From NCBI GenBank assembly GCA_947460065.1, contig CANHGF010000101.1, forward strand, positions 1-7,810: a stretch of 7,810 bases of DNA, written 5' to 3'. The stretch is from Comamonadaceae bacterium. Its GTDB lineage: Bacteria > Pseudomonadota > Gammaproteobacteria > Burkholderiales > Burkholderiaceae_C. The position numbers and the translations under genes are program-made. Below, one piece after another: positions 1 to 5,707 of the stretch. Within the stretch, counting starts at the first letter, position 1, and each line of letters begins with the position of its first letter. The notes under the pieces are model-generated. The model saw nothing but the letters and a program-made list of their open reading frames with translations. It searched no databases and had not been told where the DNA came from.

Positions 1-51
1 CACGGCTGTCTGGCCTTGCAGGCCAAAGGATTCGGTGGAGGTATTGCTCAT
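1..51 (-). CDS. Probable short-chain dehydrogenase/reductase (SDR), N-terminus only
   Basis: Only the first 17 codons are in the window, reading leftwards from an ATG at 51. The peptide is MSNTSTESFGLQGQTAV. The F-G-L-x-G-Q-x-A-V ending is what normally comes just before the V-T-G-x3-G-x-G cofactor loop of SDR oxidoreductases, which would begin right beyond the edge. A ribosome binding site AAGGA lies seven bases before the ATG. The start is 27 bases downstream of the flavin monooxygenase stop on the same strand, so the two are probably one operon. SDR enzymes use NAD(P)H to interconvert alcohols and ketones, and this one may act on the substrate or product of the monooxygenase (inference). 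The catalytic Ser-Tyr-Lys region is not visible, so the assignment rests on the N-terminal pattern alone. Confidence 0.6.
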   Translation of the reverse strand, partial: MSNTSTESFGLQGQTAV

Positions 52-78
52 GGGCAGTCCTTGGTGCAGGCGTGGGGC

Positions 79-1368
79 TTACTGGCGCATGGCCTTGGCC
101 AGCGAACGGCGGTAATCCAGCGGATCGAGCTCGAGGCCGTAGCGGGGGCTGTCGGGGTAGCGCTTTTGCACCAGGGCCCGGTCGGCCAGAATTTCTTCGC
201 GCATGGCTTGGGGCGAGGGCAGTCGTGCCTTACCAGTGAGCAAGTCGGCGACCCAGCGCGACTGGTCGTCCATCATGCGGATGTTGCCCCCGCCGCTGAC
301 GTTGAAAAAGCCGACAAAGTACAGGCCCTCTTCTTGCGGATGCACCACCCGCTGGTAGAGGTTGATCCAGTGCTCTTCCATGGGGGAGCAGTTTGCCGGC
401 AGGAAGGGCAGTTCCACCAGATAGCCGGTGGCGGCGATCAGGGTATCGAATTCCTCGCTGCTGCCGTCTTCAAAGCTGATCTGGCGCCCCTGGATCTTGG
501 CGATGCCGGGCTTGGCGCGCAGTCGGCCCCAAACAAAATGACCCATGAGCAGGTGGTGGCCGGCCGGATGGGTACGCGTCTGAGGGGTGCGAAAGCCCCA
601 CTGTTCCATGGTGCCGAAGGCCAAGCGCGAGAGGGTGGTGCGGATCAGGCGCCGCAGTGGCCAGGGCATCCAGGGCTTTTCCAGCTTGGCCAGCACCCGC
701 GATGTGGGCACGCCCAGGAACATGCGGGGCATCAGCAGCACCGGCGAGCGGGCCGCCACCACCGCATCGCGGGTGTGGGGCGCGATGTCGGAGGCGATGT
801 CGCAGGCGCTGTTGCCTATGCCCACCACCAGCACCTTTTTCCCCTTGAAGGGTTCAGGCAGCCGGTAGTCATGGGCATGCAGGTACTGCCCTTCGAACTG
901 CTGTGCAAACGGCGGGTGGCGCGGCACGTTCTGGTGCCCGCTGGCTACCACTACCGCGTCAAACAGACCCGCCGACTCGCCTTTGACCTCGACCCGCCAC
1001 TTACGCTGGCCCTCATGGTCTACGGGCTGCACCGCAGTGACCGGTGAGTGCAGGCGGATATGGGGCATCAGCCCGAAATGCTCGGCATAGGCGCGCAAAT
1101 AGGCGGTGACCTGGGCGTGGTCGGGGTAGAGCGGGGAGCCTGGCGGGAAGGGGAAGTCTTCGTAGGCGGTGACTTTGTGCTCAGAGTTCAGGTGCAGCGA
1201 CTGGTAGGCCGGGCTCATGCCGTTGTCGTTGTCGTAGACCCACAGGCCACCGATATAACCGCCGTATTCGAAGACGGTGACTTTCTGGCCGCGGCCGAGC
1301 AGATGCTTGGCCGCGCACAGGCCAGCCGCTCCGGCACCGATCACGGCCACATGCCGACCCGCGCTCAT
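79..1368 (-). CDS. Class B flavin-dependent monooxygenase (FMO-like)
   Basis: A 429-residue cytosolic flavoprotein expected to use FAD, NADPH and O2 to oxygenate a small organic substrate, which the sequence does not reveal. The FAD-binding GAGAAG is at residues 11-16. The FMO fingerprint F-x-G-x3-H-x3-Y is at 158-168 (F158, G160, H164, Y168). The NADPH loop GIGNSA is at 183-188 and ATGY is at 313-316. The tyrosine closing the fingerprint favours an FMO over a type I Baeyer-Villiger monooxygenase, which usually has Trp there. The frame is open upstream to an ATG at 1608, but the FAD fold begins right after the ATG at 1368 (MSAGRHVAVIGAG) and the upstream in-frame residues look non-coding. The 1368 start has only a weak ribosome binding site of its own and overlaps the stop of a 26-codon leader ORF (ATGA), so coupled translation is likely. 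A probable SDR gene follows after 27 bases. Confidence 0.9.
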   Translation of the reverse strand: MSAGRHVAVIGAGAAGLCAAKHLLGRGQKVTVFEYGGYIGGLWVYDNDNGMSPAYQSLHLNSEHKVTAYEDFPFPPGSPLYPDHAQVTAYLRAYAEHFGLMPHIRLHSPVTAVQPVDHEGQRKWRVEVKGESAGLFDAVVVASGHQNVPRHPPFAQQFEGQYLHAHDYRLPEPFKGKKVLVVGIGNSACDIASDIAPHTRDAVVAARSPVLLMPRMFLGVPTSRVLAKLEKPWMPWPLRRLIRTTLSRLAFGTMEQWGFRTPQTRTHPAGHHLLMGHFVWGRLRAKPGIAKIQGRQISFEDGSSEEFDTLIAATGYLVELPFLPANCSPMEEHWINLYQRVVHPQEEGLYFVGFFNVSGGGNIRMMDDQSRWVADLLTGKARLPSPQAMREEILADRALVQKRYPDSPRYGLELDPLDYRRSLAKAMRQ

Positions 1369-1445
1369 AGGCCCAGCCCGATCACGGCTGGCGCCGCGGC
1401 TGTGGCTCTTGCCGCTTGCCCCGGTTGCAGGCACTTGCTGGTCAT
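1365..1445 (-). CDS. Putative 26-codon leader ORF coupled to the monooxygenase
   Basis: On the minus strand an ATG at 1445 lies seven bases after the best purine-rich ribosome binding site of the operon (AGGGAG). It opens a frame of 26 codons beginning MTSKCLQPGQ and ending at a TGA (1367-1365). That TGA overlaps the monooxygenase start as ATGA. This is the classic layout for translational coupling, in which ribosomes that finish the leader restart on the next gene. The peptide is Ala-rich, with no recognised domain. The alternatives are a chance ORF in high-GC DNA, or a gene whose true N-terminus begins here and is joined by a frameshift or a sequence error. I favour coupling because the monooxygenase start lacks a good site of its own. 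Confidence 0.4.
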   Translation of the reverse strand: MTSKCLQPGQAARATAAAPAVIGLGL

Positions 1446-1451
1446 GAAAAT

Positions 1452-1459
1452 TCTCCCTC
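1452..1459 (-). promoter_or_regulatory. Strong ribosome binding site of the leader ORF
   Basis: The minus strand reads GAGGGAGA here, followed by ATTTTC and the ATG at 1445. It is the only convincing Shine-Dalgarno match upstream of the monooxygenase, and it points to the leader ORF rather than to the start at 1368. Confidence 0.55.
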
Positions 1460-1460
1460 G

Positions 1461-1478
1461 GCCGGGGTGGTCCCCGGC
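1461..1478 (-). other. Perfect GC hairpin in the monooxygenase leader
   Basis: The arms GCCGGGG and CCCCGGC pair perfectly over 7 bp around a 4-base loop (ACCA on the minus strand). The hairpin sits directly upstream of the leader ribosome binding site and downstream of the predicted transcription start. There is no T-run on either side, so it does not look like an intrinsic terminator. It could protect the mRNA 5' end or tune translation, or it may be incidental in GC-rich DNA. Confidence 0.4.
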
Positions 1479-1500
1479 GACCCGCCATTGAGTTACTAGC

Positions 1501-1527
1501 CAGTATCTTAAATTGACTAAGAGACTG
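1501..1527. promoter_or_regulatory. Operator-like 10-7-10 inverted repeat
   Basis: The left arm CAGTATCTTA (1501-1510) and right arm TAAGAGACTG (1518-1527) are reverse complements at 9 of 10 positions around the 7-base spacer AATTGAC. The dyad covers the -10 and most of the spacer of the predicted monooxygenase promoter, where a repressor would block polymerase. The arm length and spacing would suit a dimeric regulator such as a TetR- or GntR-type protein, but no regulator gene is in the window. Confidence 0.45.
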
Positions 1528-1533
1528 AATCAA
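1505..1533 (-). promoter_or_regulatory. Predicted sigma-70 promoter of the monooxygenase operon
   Basis: On the minus strand a -35 TTGATT (1533-1528) and a -10 TAAGAT (1510-1505) are separated by exactly 17 bases. Each matches 4 of 6 consensus positions. The stretch is visibly more AT-rich than its surroundings. Transcription would start near 1498, leaving about 50 bases before the leader ATG. This is inferred from pattern only. Confidence 0.45.
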
Positions 1534-1587
1534 TGATTTGGTCTGACCGTTTATGGGTAGTTTCCCTGATCCGGCTATGCGTCCGCC

Positions 1588-1593
1588 TACAAT
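1588..1593 (+). promoter_or_regulatory. Possible -10 element for the BMP gene
   Basis: TACAAT matches the -10 consensus at 5 of 6 positions and lies about 70 bases before the chosen start at 1665. No convincing -35 hexamer is seen at 16-18 bases upstream, so the call is tentative. Confidence 0.3.
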
Positions 1594-1664
1594 CGCCTCC
1601 GGCGTCAACGCTGCTGTCCCGCGCGCTGGCGATTTTTTAATCCGGGACCATGTCGAGGCACACC

Positions 1665-2756
1665 ATGTACAAAAACCTCCTGGCCTTCATTGCGGCGGCC
1701 TTTTCCTGTCTTTCGGTTCAAGCTCAGCCTGGCGCTCCAGCCAAGCCCCCGCTGAAGGTGGCTGTCGTCCATGTGGCGCCGGTCACCGAGGCGGGCTGGG
1801 TGCGGCAACACGAGGACGCTCGCCTAGCGCTTGAGAAGGCCCTGGGCCCACGGGTACAGACCCGCGCTGTCGACAACGTGGCCGAAGGCGCTGACGCGGA
1901 AAGGGTGATCCGCGATTTGGCGCAGCAGGGTTATGGTCTGATCTTCACCCCCAGTTTTGGTTATATGGAGCCCACCCTCAGGGTGGCGCGCGACCATCCC
2001 GAGATCAAATTTGCGTCGCTCACCGGCTACAAGACGGCGGCCAATGTGGCCGTGGCCAACGCCCGTTACTACGAGGGGCGTTACCTGGCCGGCATTGCCG
2101 CCGGCCGCATGAGCCGCAGCGCCGTGGCAGGCTATGTGGCTGGTTTTCCAATTCCTGAGGTGCTGCAGGGCATCAACGCTTTCACGCTGGGCATGCGCTC
2201 TGTGCGCCCTGATGCGCTGGTCAAGGTGGTCTGGCTGCAGACCTGGTTCGATCCGGTGCGCGAGCGCGAGGCGGCCATGACGCTGCTCAATCAGGACGTG
2301 GATCTGCTGGCCTTCCACACCGCATCGACTGCGGTCATGCGGGCAGCGCAGGAGCGCGGCAAGCTGGCCATTGCTTACCATTCAGACATGCGCCATGTCG
2401 CCCCCGAGGCACAGGTGCTGGCCGTCACCCATCAATGGGGCGAGTACTACATCGCCCGTGCCAAGGCGGTGCTGGACGGCCAATGGCAGAGCCAATCGCT
2501 TTGGGGCGGGGTGCGTCAGGGCATGGTGCGGGTCGGCGAATTCGGGCCACAAGTGCCGCAGGCGGTTCGCCAGGAGGTGCTGGCTCGGCAGGCCGACATT
2601 GCTGCCGGGCGCCTTCATCCTTTTGCGGCGGCCGATAAGCCGGTGCTCGATGCCAGCGGCGCTGTACTGATTCCAGCGCGGACGATGCTCAGCGATGAGC
2701 AGATCCTGGGGATGAAGGTGCTGGTGCAGGGCGTGCAGGGCGGCTTGCCCCGCTGA
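1665..2756 (+). CDS. BMP/PnrA-family ABC transporter substrate-binding protein
   Basis: A 363-residue periplasmic binding protein of the basic membrane protein family, whose members deliver purine nucleosides and related ligands to an inner-membrane ABC importer. Residues 1-20 form a Sec signal peptide: Lys3, a hydrophobic stretch, then VQA before Gln21. Cys15 does not sit in a good lipobox, so a soluble periplasmic protein is likelier than a lipoprotein. The family fold begins at LKVAVVHVAPVTEAGW (30-45). Typical segments follow: FTPSFGY (94-100), YYEGRYLAGIAAGRM (135-149), GYVAGFPIPEVLQGINAFTLG (157-176) and WFDPVREREAA (194-204). An ATG at 1650 is in frame, but the one at 1665 has GAGG six bases upstream and gives the better signal peptide. 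Guanine deaminase follows 105 bases later, so the ligand is probably a purine (inference). The permease and ATPase genes are not in the window. Confidence 0.85.
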   Translation: MYKNLLAFIAAAFSCLSVQAQPGAPAKPPLKVAVVHVAPVTEAGWVRQHEDARLALEKALGPRVQTRAVDNVAEGADAERVIRDLAQQGYGLIFTPSFGYMEPTLRVARDHPEIKFASLTGYKTAANVAVANARYYEGRYLAGIAAGRMSRSAVAGYVAGFPIPEVLQGINAFTLGMRSVRPDALVKVVWLQTWFDPVREREAAMTLLNQDVDLLAFHTASTAVMRAAQERGKLAIAYHSDMRHVAPEAQVLAVTHQWGEYYIARAKAVLDGQWQSQSLWGGVRQGMVRVGEFGPQVPQAVRQEVLARQADIAAGRLHPFAAADKPVLDASGAVLIPARTMLSDEQILGMKVLVQGVQGGLPR

Positions 2757-2861
2757 TGCCGAAGCCGCGGCCTGCAGGCGGTGACCGAAGTGCTCGCACA
2801 GGATGGTCGCCATCTGTGGCAGCATATATCGGTGCGTTCCTAATCCGCTACCCTTGCTTCC

Positions 2862-4151
2862 ATGCCTGCTTACCGCGCCGCCCTGCTTTATTTTTCAGCC
2901 GACCATCAGCTGGTTTATGAGTCTGATGGTTTGCTGGTCACGCGCTCTGGAGAGGACGGGGTGCAACGGGTCAGCGCGGTGGGGGCTTGGTCGGCTCTGG
3001 CGCATGCGCACAGGGATGAAGAGGTAAGGCATTGGCCTGGCCGCATCATCGCGCCGGGTTTTGTCGACCTGCATATTCATTACCCCCAGGTCGATGTGAT
3101 CGCTTCGCCGGCCGAAGGCCTGCTGCCTTGGCTGGAAAACTACACCTTTGTCCAAGAGGCCCGCTTTGCCGATCCGGCCCATGCGGCTGCCGCCGCCTCC
3201 TTCTTTCTGGACGAGCTTCAGCGCCATGGCGTGACGACCGCGCTGACGTTTTGCTCTTCCCACCCCGAATCGGTCGATGCCCTGATGACTGCAGCGCAGG
3301 CGCGCCGGCTGCGGCTGATCGCGGGCAAATGCCTGATGGACAGGAATGCCCCCGATGGTGTGCGCGATGAGACCGAGCGCAGCCTGCTCGATACCGAGGC
3401 TTTGATCGGCCGCTGGCACGGCCGCGATCGGCTGGGCTATGCCATCACCCCGCGTTTTGTACCCAGCTGCAGCGATGCGCAACTGGCCGGCGCTGGCGAA
3501 CTGGCCCGGCGCTACAGCGATGTCTGGGTGCAGTCGCATGTGGCCGAAAATTTCGATGAGATCGCCTGGGTGCGCGAGCTCCATCCCGCAGCGCGCAGCT
3601 ACCTGGAGGTCTATGAGCAGTTTGGCCTTTTGCGCCCGCGCAGCGTGTATGCACACTGCATCCATTTTGACGACCAGGATCGAAGCCTGATGCGCTCCAG
3701 CGGCGCTGCAGCGGCTGTTTGTCCCACCAGCAATTTGTTTTTGGGCAGTGGCATGTTCGACCATGCTGCCGCCCGTGAGGCGGGCATGCTGCATGGGCTG
3801 GCCAGCGATGTCGGCGGTGGCACGAGCTTTAGCCCGTTTCACACCATGATGGCCGCCTACCAGGTGGGGCGGGACAGCCGGGGCAAGGCAGGTTTATCGC
3901 TGCCGGCGCAGGAACTGTGGTTTTCGCACACCGCCGGCGCCGCCCGGGCCTTGGGACTTGAAGGCGTGGTGGGCAATTTGCTGCCGGGCTGTGAAGCCGA
4001 CTTTGTGCTGCTCAACCCTGGCGCCACCGCTTTGCTGGCGCGTCGCAGCGCTCAGGCTGGCAGCATCGAGGAGCTGCTGTTTGGCCTGATTGTTCTGGGC
4101 GATGAGCGGGTGATCGAGCGCACGGTGATTGCCGGCCGCACGCCTGCCTGA
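2862..4151 (+). CDS. guaD: Guanine deaminase
   Basis: A 429-residue zinc amidohydrolase that converts guanine to xanthine and ammonia in the cytosol, committing purines to breakdown through xanthine dehydrogenase. [12 protein letters not shown] (65-76) supplies zinc ligands His71 and His73. MDRNAP (159-164) is the characteristic guanine deaminase segment. SHVAEN (225-230) contains zinc ligand His226 and the catalytic Glu229. YAHCIHF (263-269) contains substrate-binding His265, and ASDVGGGTS (314-322) contains zinc ligand Asp316. All expected residues are present and the length is normal. The ATG at 2862 follows an in-frame stop at 2841-2843 and gives the usual family N-terminus (YRAALLYF). 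No Shine-Dalgarno sequence is visible before it, which is unusual here. The purine-type BMP binding protein upstream fits a guanine salvage or catabolism role. The gene could be co-transcribed with it or leaderless. Confidence 0.95.
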   Translation: MPAYRAALLYFSADHQLVYESDGLLVTRSGEDGVQRVSAVGAWSALAHAHRDEEVRHWPGRIIAPGFVDLHIHYPQVDVIASPAEGLLPWLENYTFVQEARFADPAHAAAAASFFLDELQRHGVTTALTFCSSHPESVDALMTAAQARRLRLIAGKCLMDRNAPDGVRDETERSLLDTEALIGRWHGRDRLGYAITPRFVPSCSDAQLAGAGELARRYSDVWVQSHVAENFDEIAWVRELHPAARSYLEVYEQFGLLRPRSVYAHCIHFDDQDRSLMRSSGAAAAVCPTSNLFLGSGMFDHAAAREAGMLHGLASDVGGGTSFSPFHTMMAAYQVGRDSRGKAGLSLPAQELWFSHTAGAARALGLEGVVGNLLPGCEADFVLLNPGATALLARRSAQAGSIEELLFGLIVLGDERVIERTVIAGRTPA

Positions 4152-4166
4152 GACTCTATCCGGCGC

Positions 4167-4182
4167 GGCCCGGGTGCGGGCC
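4167..4182 (+). other. GC hairpin between guaD and dcd
   Basis: GGCCCG and CGGGCC form a perfect 6-bp stem around the loop GGTG, 15 bases after the guaD stop. There is no T-run, so it is not a convincing intrinsic terminator. It may protect the guaD mRNA 3' end. It also overlaps the place where a -35 element for dcd would fall. Confidence 0.3.
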
Positions 4183-4193
4183 TGTGCGCTCCC

Positions 4194-4199
4194 TACAAT
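4194..4199 (+). promoter_or_regulatory. Possible -10 element of dcd
   Basis: TACAAT, 5 of 6 matches to the -10 consensus, ends 22 bases before the dcd ATG, which would give a leader of about 15 bases. The -35 region is GC-rich and unlike TTGACA. The same CCTACAAT context occurs upstream of the BMP gene, so this may be the house style of this genome. Confidence 0.4.
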
Positions 4200-4221
4200 G
4201 GGGGTCTACAGGGGAAGCGCG

Positions 4222-4791
4222 ATGAGCATCAAGAGCGACAGGTGGATACGGCGCATGGCCGAGCAGCATGGGATGATCGAGCCCTTTGAGCCTCGCCAAG
4301 TCAGGCAGGCCGAAGGCGGGCGCAAGATCATCAGTTACGGTACCAGCAGCTACGGCTACGACATTCGCTGCGCCCCTGAGTTCAAGGTCTTTACAAATAT
4401 TCATTCGACCGTGGTCGACCCCAAGAATTTCGATGAAAAAAGCTTCGTCGACTTTCACGGTGACAGTTGCATCATCCCGCCCAATAGTTTCGCCCTGGCC
4501 CGTACCCTGGAATACTTCAGAATTCCGCGCAATGTGCTGACCATCTGCCTGGGCAAGAGCACCTATGCCCGCTGCGGCATCATCGTCAACGTCACTCCTT
4601 TTGAGCCCGAATGGGAGGGCTATGTGACCCTGGAGTTCTCCAATACCACCCCGCTGCCGGCGCGCATCTACGCCGGCGAGGGTTGCGCGCAGGTGCTGTT
4701 TTTTGAGAGCGACGAGGTCTGCGAGACTTCCTACAAGGACAGGGGCGGCAAATACCAGGGCCAGGTTGGCGTAACCCTGCCCAAGGCTTGA
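4222..4791 (+). CDS. dcd: dCTP deaminase
   Basis: A 189-residue cytosolic enzyme, normally a homotrimer, that deaminates dCTP to dUTP. This supplies dUMP for thymidylate synthesis through dUTPase. The sequence is highly typical: [13 protein letters not shown] (38-50), DPKNF (66-70), GKSTYAR (111-117, with the conserved Ser113 and Arg117), FEPEWEGY (127-134), catalytic Glu138 in TLEFSN, and the C-terminal DRGGKYQGQ (173-181) that closes over the triphosphate. The length fits the monofunctional proteobacterial type, not the bifunctional deaminase-dUTPase of archaea. The frame is open back to 4129, but the ATG at 4222 has GGGGAAG six bases upstream and gives the standard MSIKSD N-terminus. It lies 70 bases after guaD on the same strand, with its own -10-like box. 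Confidence 0.97.
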   Translation: MSIKSDRWIRRMAEQHGMIEPFEPRQVRQAEGGRKIISYGTSSYGYDIRCAPEFKVFTNIHSTVVDPKNFDEKSFVDFHGDSCIIPPNSFALARTLEYFRIPRNVLTICLGKSTYARCGIIVNVTPFEPEWEGYVTLEFSNTTPLPARIYAGEGCAQVLFFESDEVCETSYKDRGGKYQGQVGVTLPKA

Positions 4792-4804
4792 ACTCTCTGG
4801 TCAA

Positions 4805-4814
4805 TGCGTACGCA
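4805..4814. repeat. Perfect 10-bp palindrome (first of three dyads before uppS)
   Basis: TGCGTACGCA is fully self-complementary and lies 13 bases after the dcd stop. It directly abuts the next inverted repeat. It could be a regulator half-element or chance. Confidence 0.35.
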
Positions 4815-4832
4815 CAAATGCTTTCACATTTG
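4815..4832. repeat. Perfect 6-6-6 inverted repeat (second dyad before uppS)
   Basis: CAAATG (4815-4820) and CATTTG (4827-4832) are exact reverse complements around the spacer CTTTCA. The stem would be AT-rich and weak as RNA, so a protein-binding site is more plausible than a terminator. It ends 8 bases before the TAAAAT box. Confidence 0.4.
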
Positions 4833-4834
4833 GC

Positions 4835-4854
4835 AAGACTTAAAATGAAGTCTT
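4835..4854. repeat. Perfect 7-6-7 inverted repeat (third dyad before uppS)
   Basis: AAGACTT (4835-4841) and AAGTCTT (4848-4854) are exact reverse complements around AAAATG, with two further Ts after the right arm. It could act as a weak terminator for dcd, but the stem has only two G-C pairs. It also overlaps the TAAAAT box, which suits an operator. Confidence 0.4.
4841..4846 (+). promoter_or_regulatory. Possible -10 element of uppS
   Basis: TAAAAT, 5 of 6 matches to the -10 consensus, lies about 50 bases before the uppS start in the most AT-rich part of the window. No good -35 hexamer is at the expected distance, which would fit a promoter needing an activator bound at the dyads upstream (inference). 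Confidence 0.35.
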
Positions 4855-4881
4855 TTCGCTGGAAAAATCTCTGGCAGGGCC

Positions 4882-4887
4882 AAAGGA
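4882..4887 (+). promoter_or_regulatory. Ribosome binding site that fixes the TTG start of uppS
   Basis: AAAGGA lies seven bases before the TTG at 4895. No ATG occurs in frame before the catalytic motif (the first Met is residue 23, inside IIMDGNG), so this site decides the start. Confidence 0.6.
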
Positions 4888-4894
4888 ATCAGGC

Positions 4895-5641
4895 TTGAAC
4901 GATCCGACCATTCACTGGCAGCCGTCCGATGCGGTTGTGCCCCGGCATGTGGCCATCATCATGGATGGCAATGGCCGTTGGGCCAAGCAGCGCGGTCTGC
5001 CGCGAACTTTTGGGCACAGCAGCGGTGCGCGGCAGGTTAAAGCCTTGATCAACCACTGCGCAGATAGCGGCGTTGCCTTTTTGACCCTGTTTGCTTTCAG
5101 TTCGGAAAATTGGAAGCGGCCGGCCGAAGAGGTTTCCAGCCTGATGAGCCTTTTTGTGCTCTATCTGGAAAAAGAGATACGCGCTATGCGCATGGAGGGG
5201 GTGCGTCTGCGGGTGATTGGCGATATTTCCCGTTTTGACAGTCGTCTTCGCAATCTGATTGCCGACGCGCAGCGCGAGACCGCGGATAACAAACGCATCA
5301 CCGTGACGGTGGCGGCCAATTATGGCGGGCGCTGGGATATGGTCGAAGCGGTCCGCCGCTGGCAGCAGGCCCACCCCGGGCAGTCGGCCCTGGACCTGAG
5401 CGAAGACGATCTTGCACCTTATTTGAGCACTGCCGATGCGCCTGACCCTGACTTGCTGATACGCACCGGCGGTGAGTCGCGCATCAGCAATTTTCTCCTG
5501 TGGCAATTGGCGTATGCTGAGTTGTACTTTAGCGATGTACTTTGGCCGGATTTCTCCATCCAGGAGATGGATAAGGCCCTGGCCTGGTTTGCCGACAAGG
5601 ACAGACGCTTCGGCGCTGTGAGCGATCGCGTCGCCAGTTAA
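4895..5641 (+). CDS. uppS: Isoprenyl transferase (undecaprenyl diphosphate synthase family)
   Basis: A 248-residue cis-prenyl transferase that condenses isopentenyl diphosphate onto farnesyl diphosphate, making the polyprenyl carrier used to assemble wall and surface polysaccharides. It acts at the inner face of the cytoplasmic membrane. HVAIIMDGNGRWA (18-30) contains the catalytic Asp24. Arg37 and His41 bind diphosphate, FAFSSENWKRP (67-77) is the mobile loop, and NYGGRWDM is at 142-149. DPDLLIRTGGESRISNF (184-200) contains Arg190, Arg196 and Ser198, and Glu209 is the Mg ligand. All signature residues are present and the length is normal. Translation starts at TTG. In most betaproteobacteria uppS sits between frr and cdsA. 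Here it follows dcd and precedes a polysaccharide exporter, so it may be a second, pathway-dedicated copy. Product chain length cannot be read from the sequence. Confidence 0.93.
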   Translation: MNDPTIHWQPSDAVVPRHVAIIMDGNGRWAKQRGLPRTFGHSSGARQVKALINHCADSGVAFLTLFAFSSENWKRPAEEVSSLMSLFVLYLEKEIRAMRMEGVRLRVIGDISRFDSRLRNLIADAQRETADNKRITVTVAANYGGRWDMVEAVRRWQQAHPGQSALDLSEDDLAPYLSTADAPDPDLLIRTGGESRISNFLLWQLAYAELYFSDVLWPDFSIQEMDKALAWFADKDRRFGAVSDRVAS

Positions 5642-5707
5642 GGCCGGCGCGCGGGTTCAGCCTTGCCGAACGACTGGTGCGGCCGTGAATTTTCTGTTTG
5701 AGGTCTC

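Noticed and set aside
16..1047. 343-codon open frame on the plus strand opposite the monooxygenase
   Set aside because: It is a high-GC shadow with no domain; the opposite strand carries the full FMO fingerprint.
1528..1548. Small palindromes AATCA-A-TGATT and GGTC-T-GACC in the divergent intergenic region
   Set aside because: Arms of four or five bases are expected by chance. They are not tied to a clear promoter position, unlike the longer dyad at 1501-1527.
1369..1608. N-terminal extension of the monooxygenase to the ATG at 1608 or 1488
   Set aside because: The extra residues have no homologous look, neither ATG has a ribosome binding site, and the extension would run across the predicted promoter, dyad and hairpin.
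2757..2843. Possible read-through or eroded coding tail after the BMP stop, 28 codons to the next in-frame TAA
   Set aside because: The BMP protein already has its normal length and C-terminus. The tail resembles no known domain and is short enough to be chance.
2756..2920. 54-codon ORF whose ATG overlaps the BMP stop (TGATG) and runs into guaD in another frame
   Set aside because: The TGATG overlap is suggestive of coupling, but there is no ribosome binding site, the Pro/Arg-rich sequence is not recognisable, and it overlaps the coding start of guaD.
2895..3842. 315-codon open frame on the minus strand opposite guaD
   Set aside because: It is antisense to a complete guanine deaminase with all catalytic residues, and shows no motif of its own.
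5642..5707. Separate promoter or terminator between uppS and the exporter
   Set aside because: The best -35/-10 pair (TTGCCG-N17-TGAATT) has only 4 of 6 and 3 of 6 matches, and no stem with a T-run is present.
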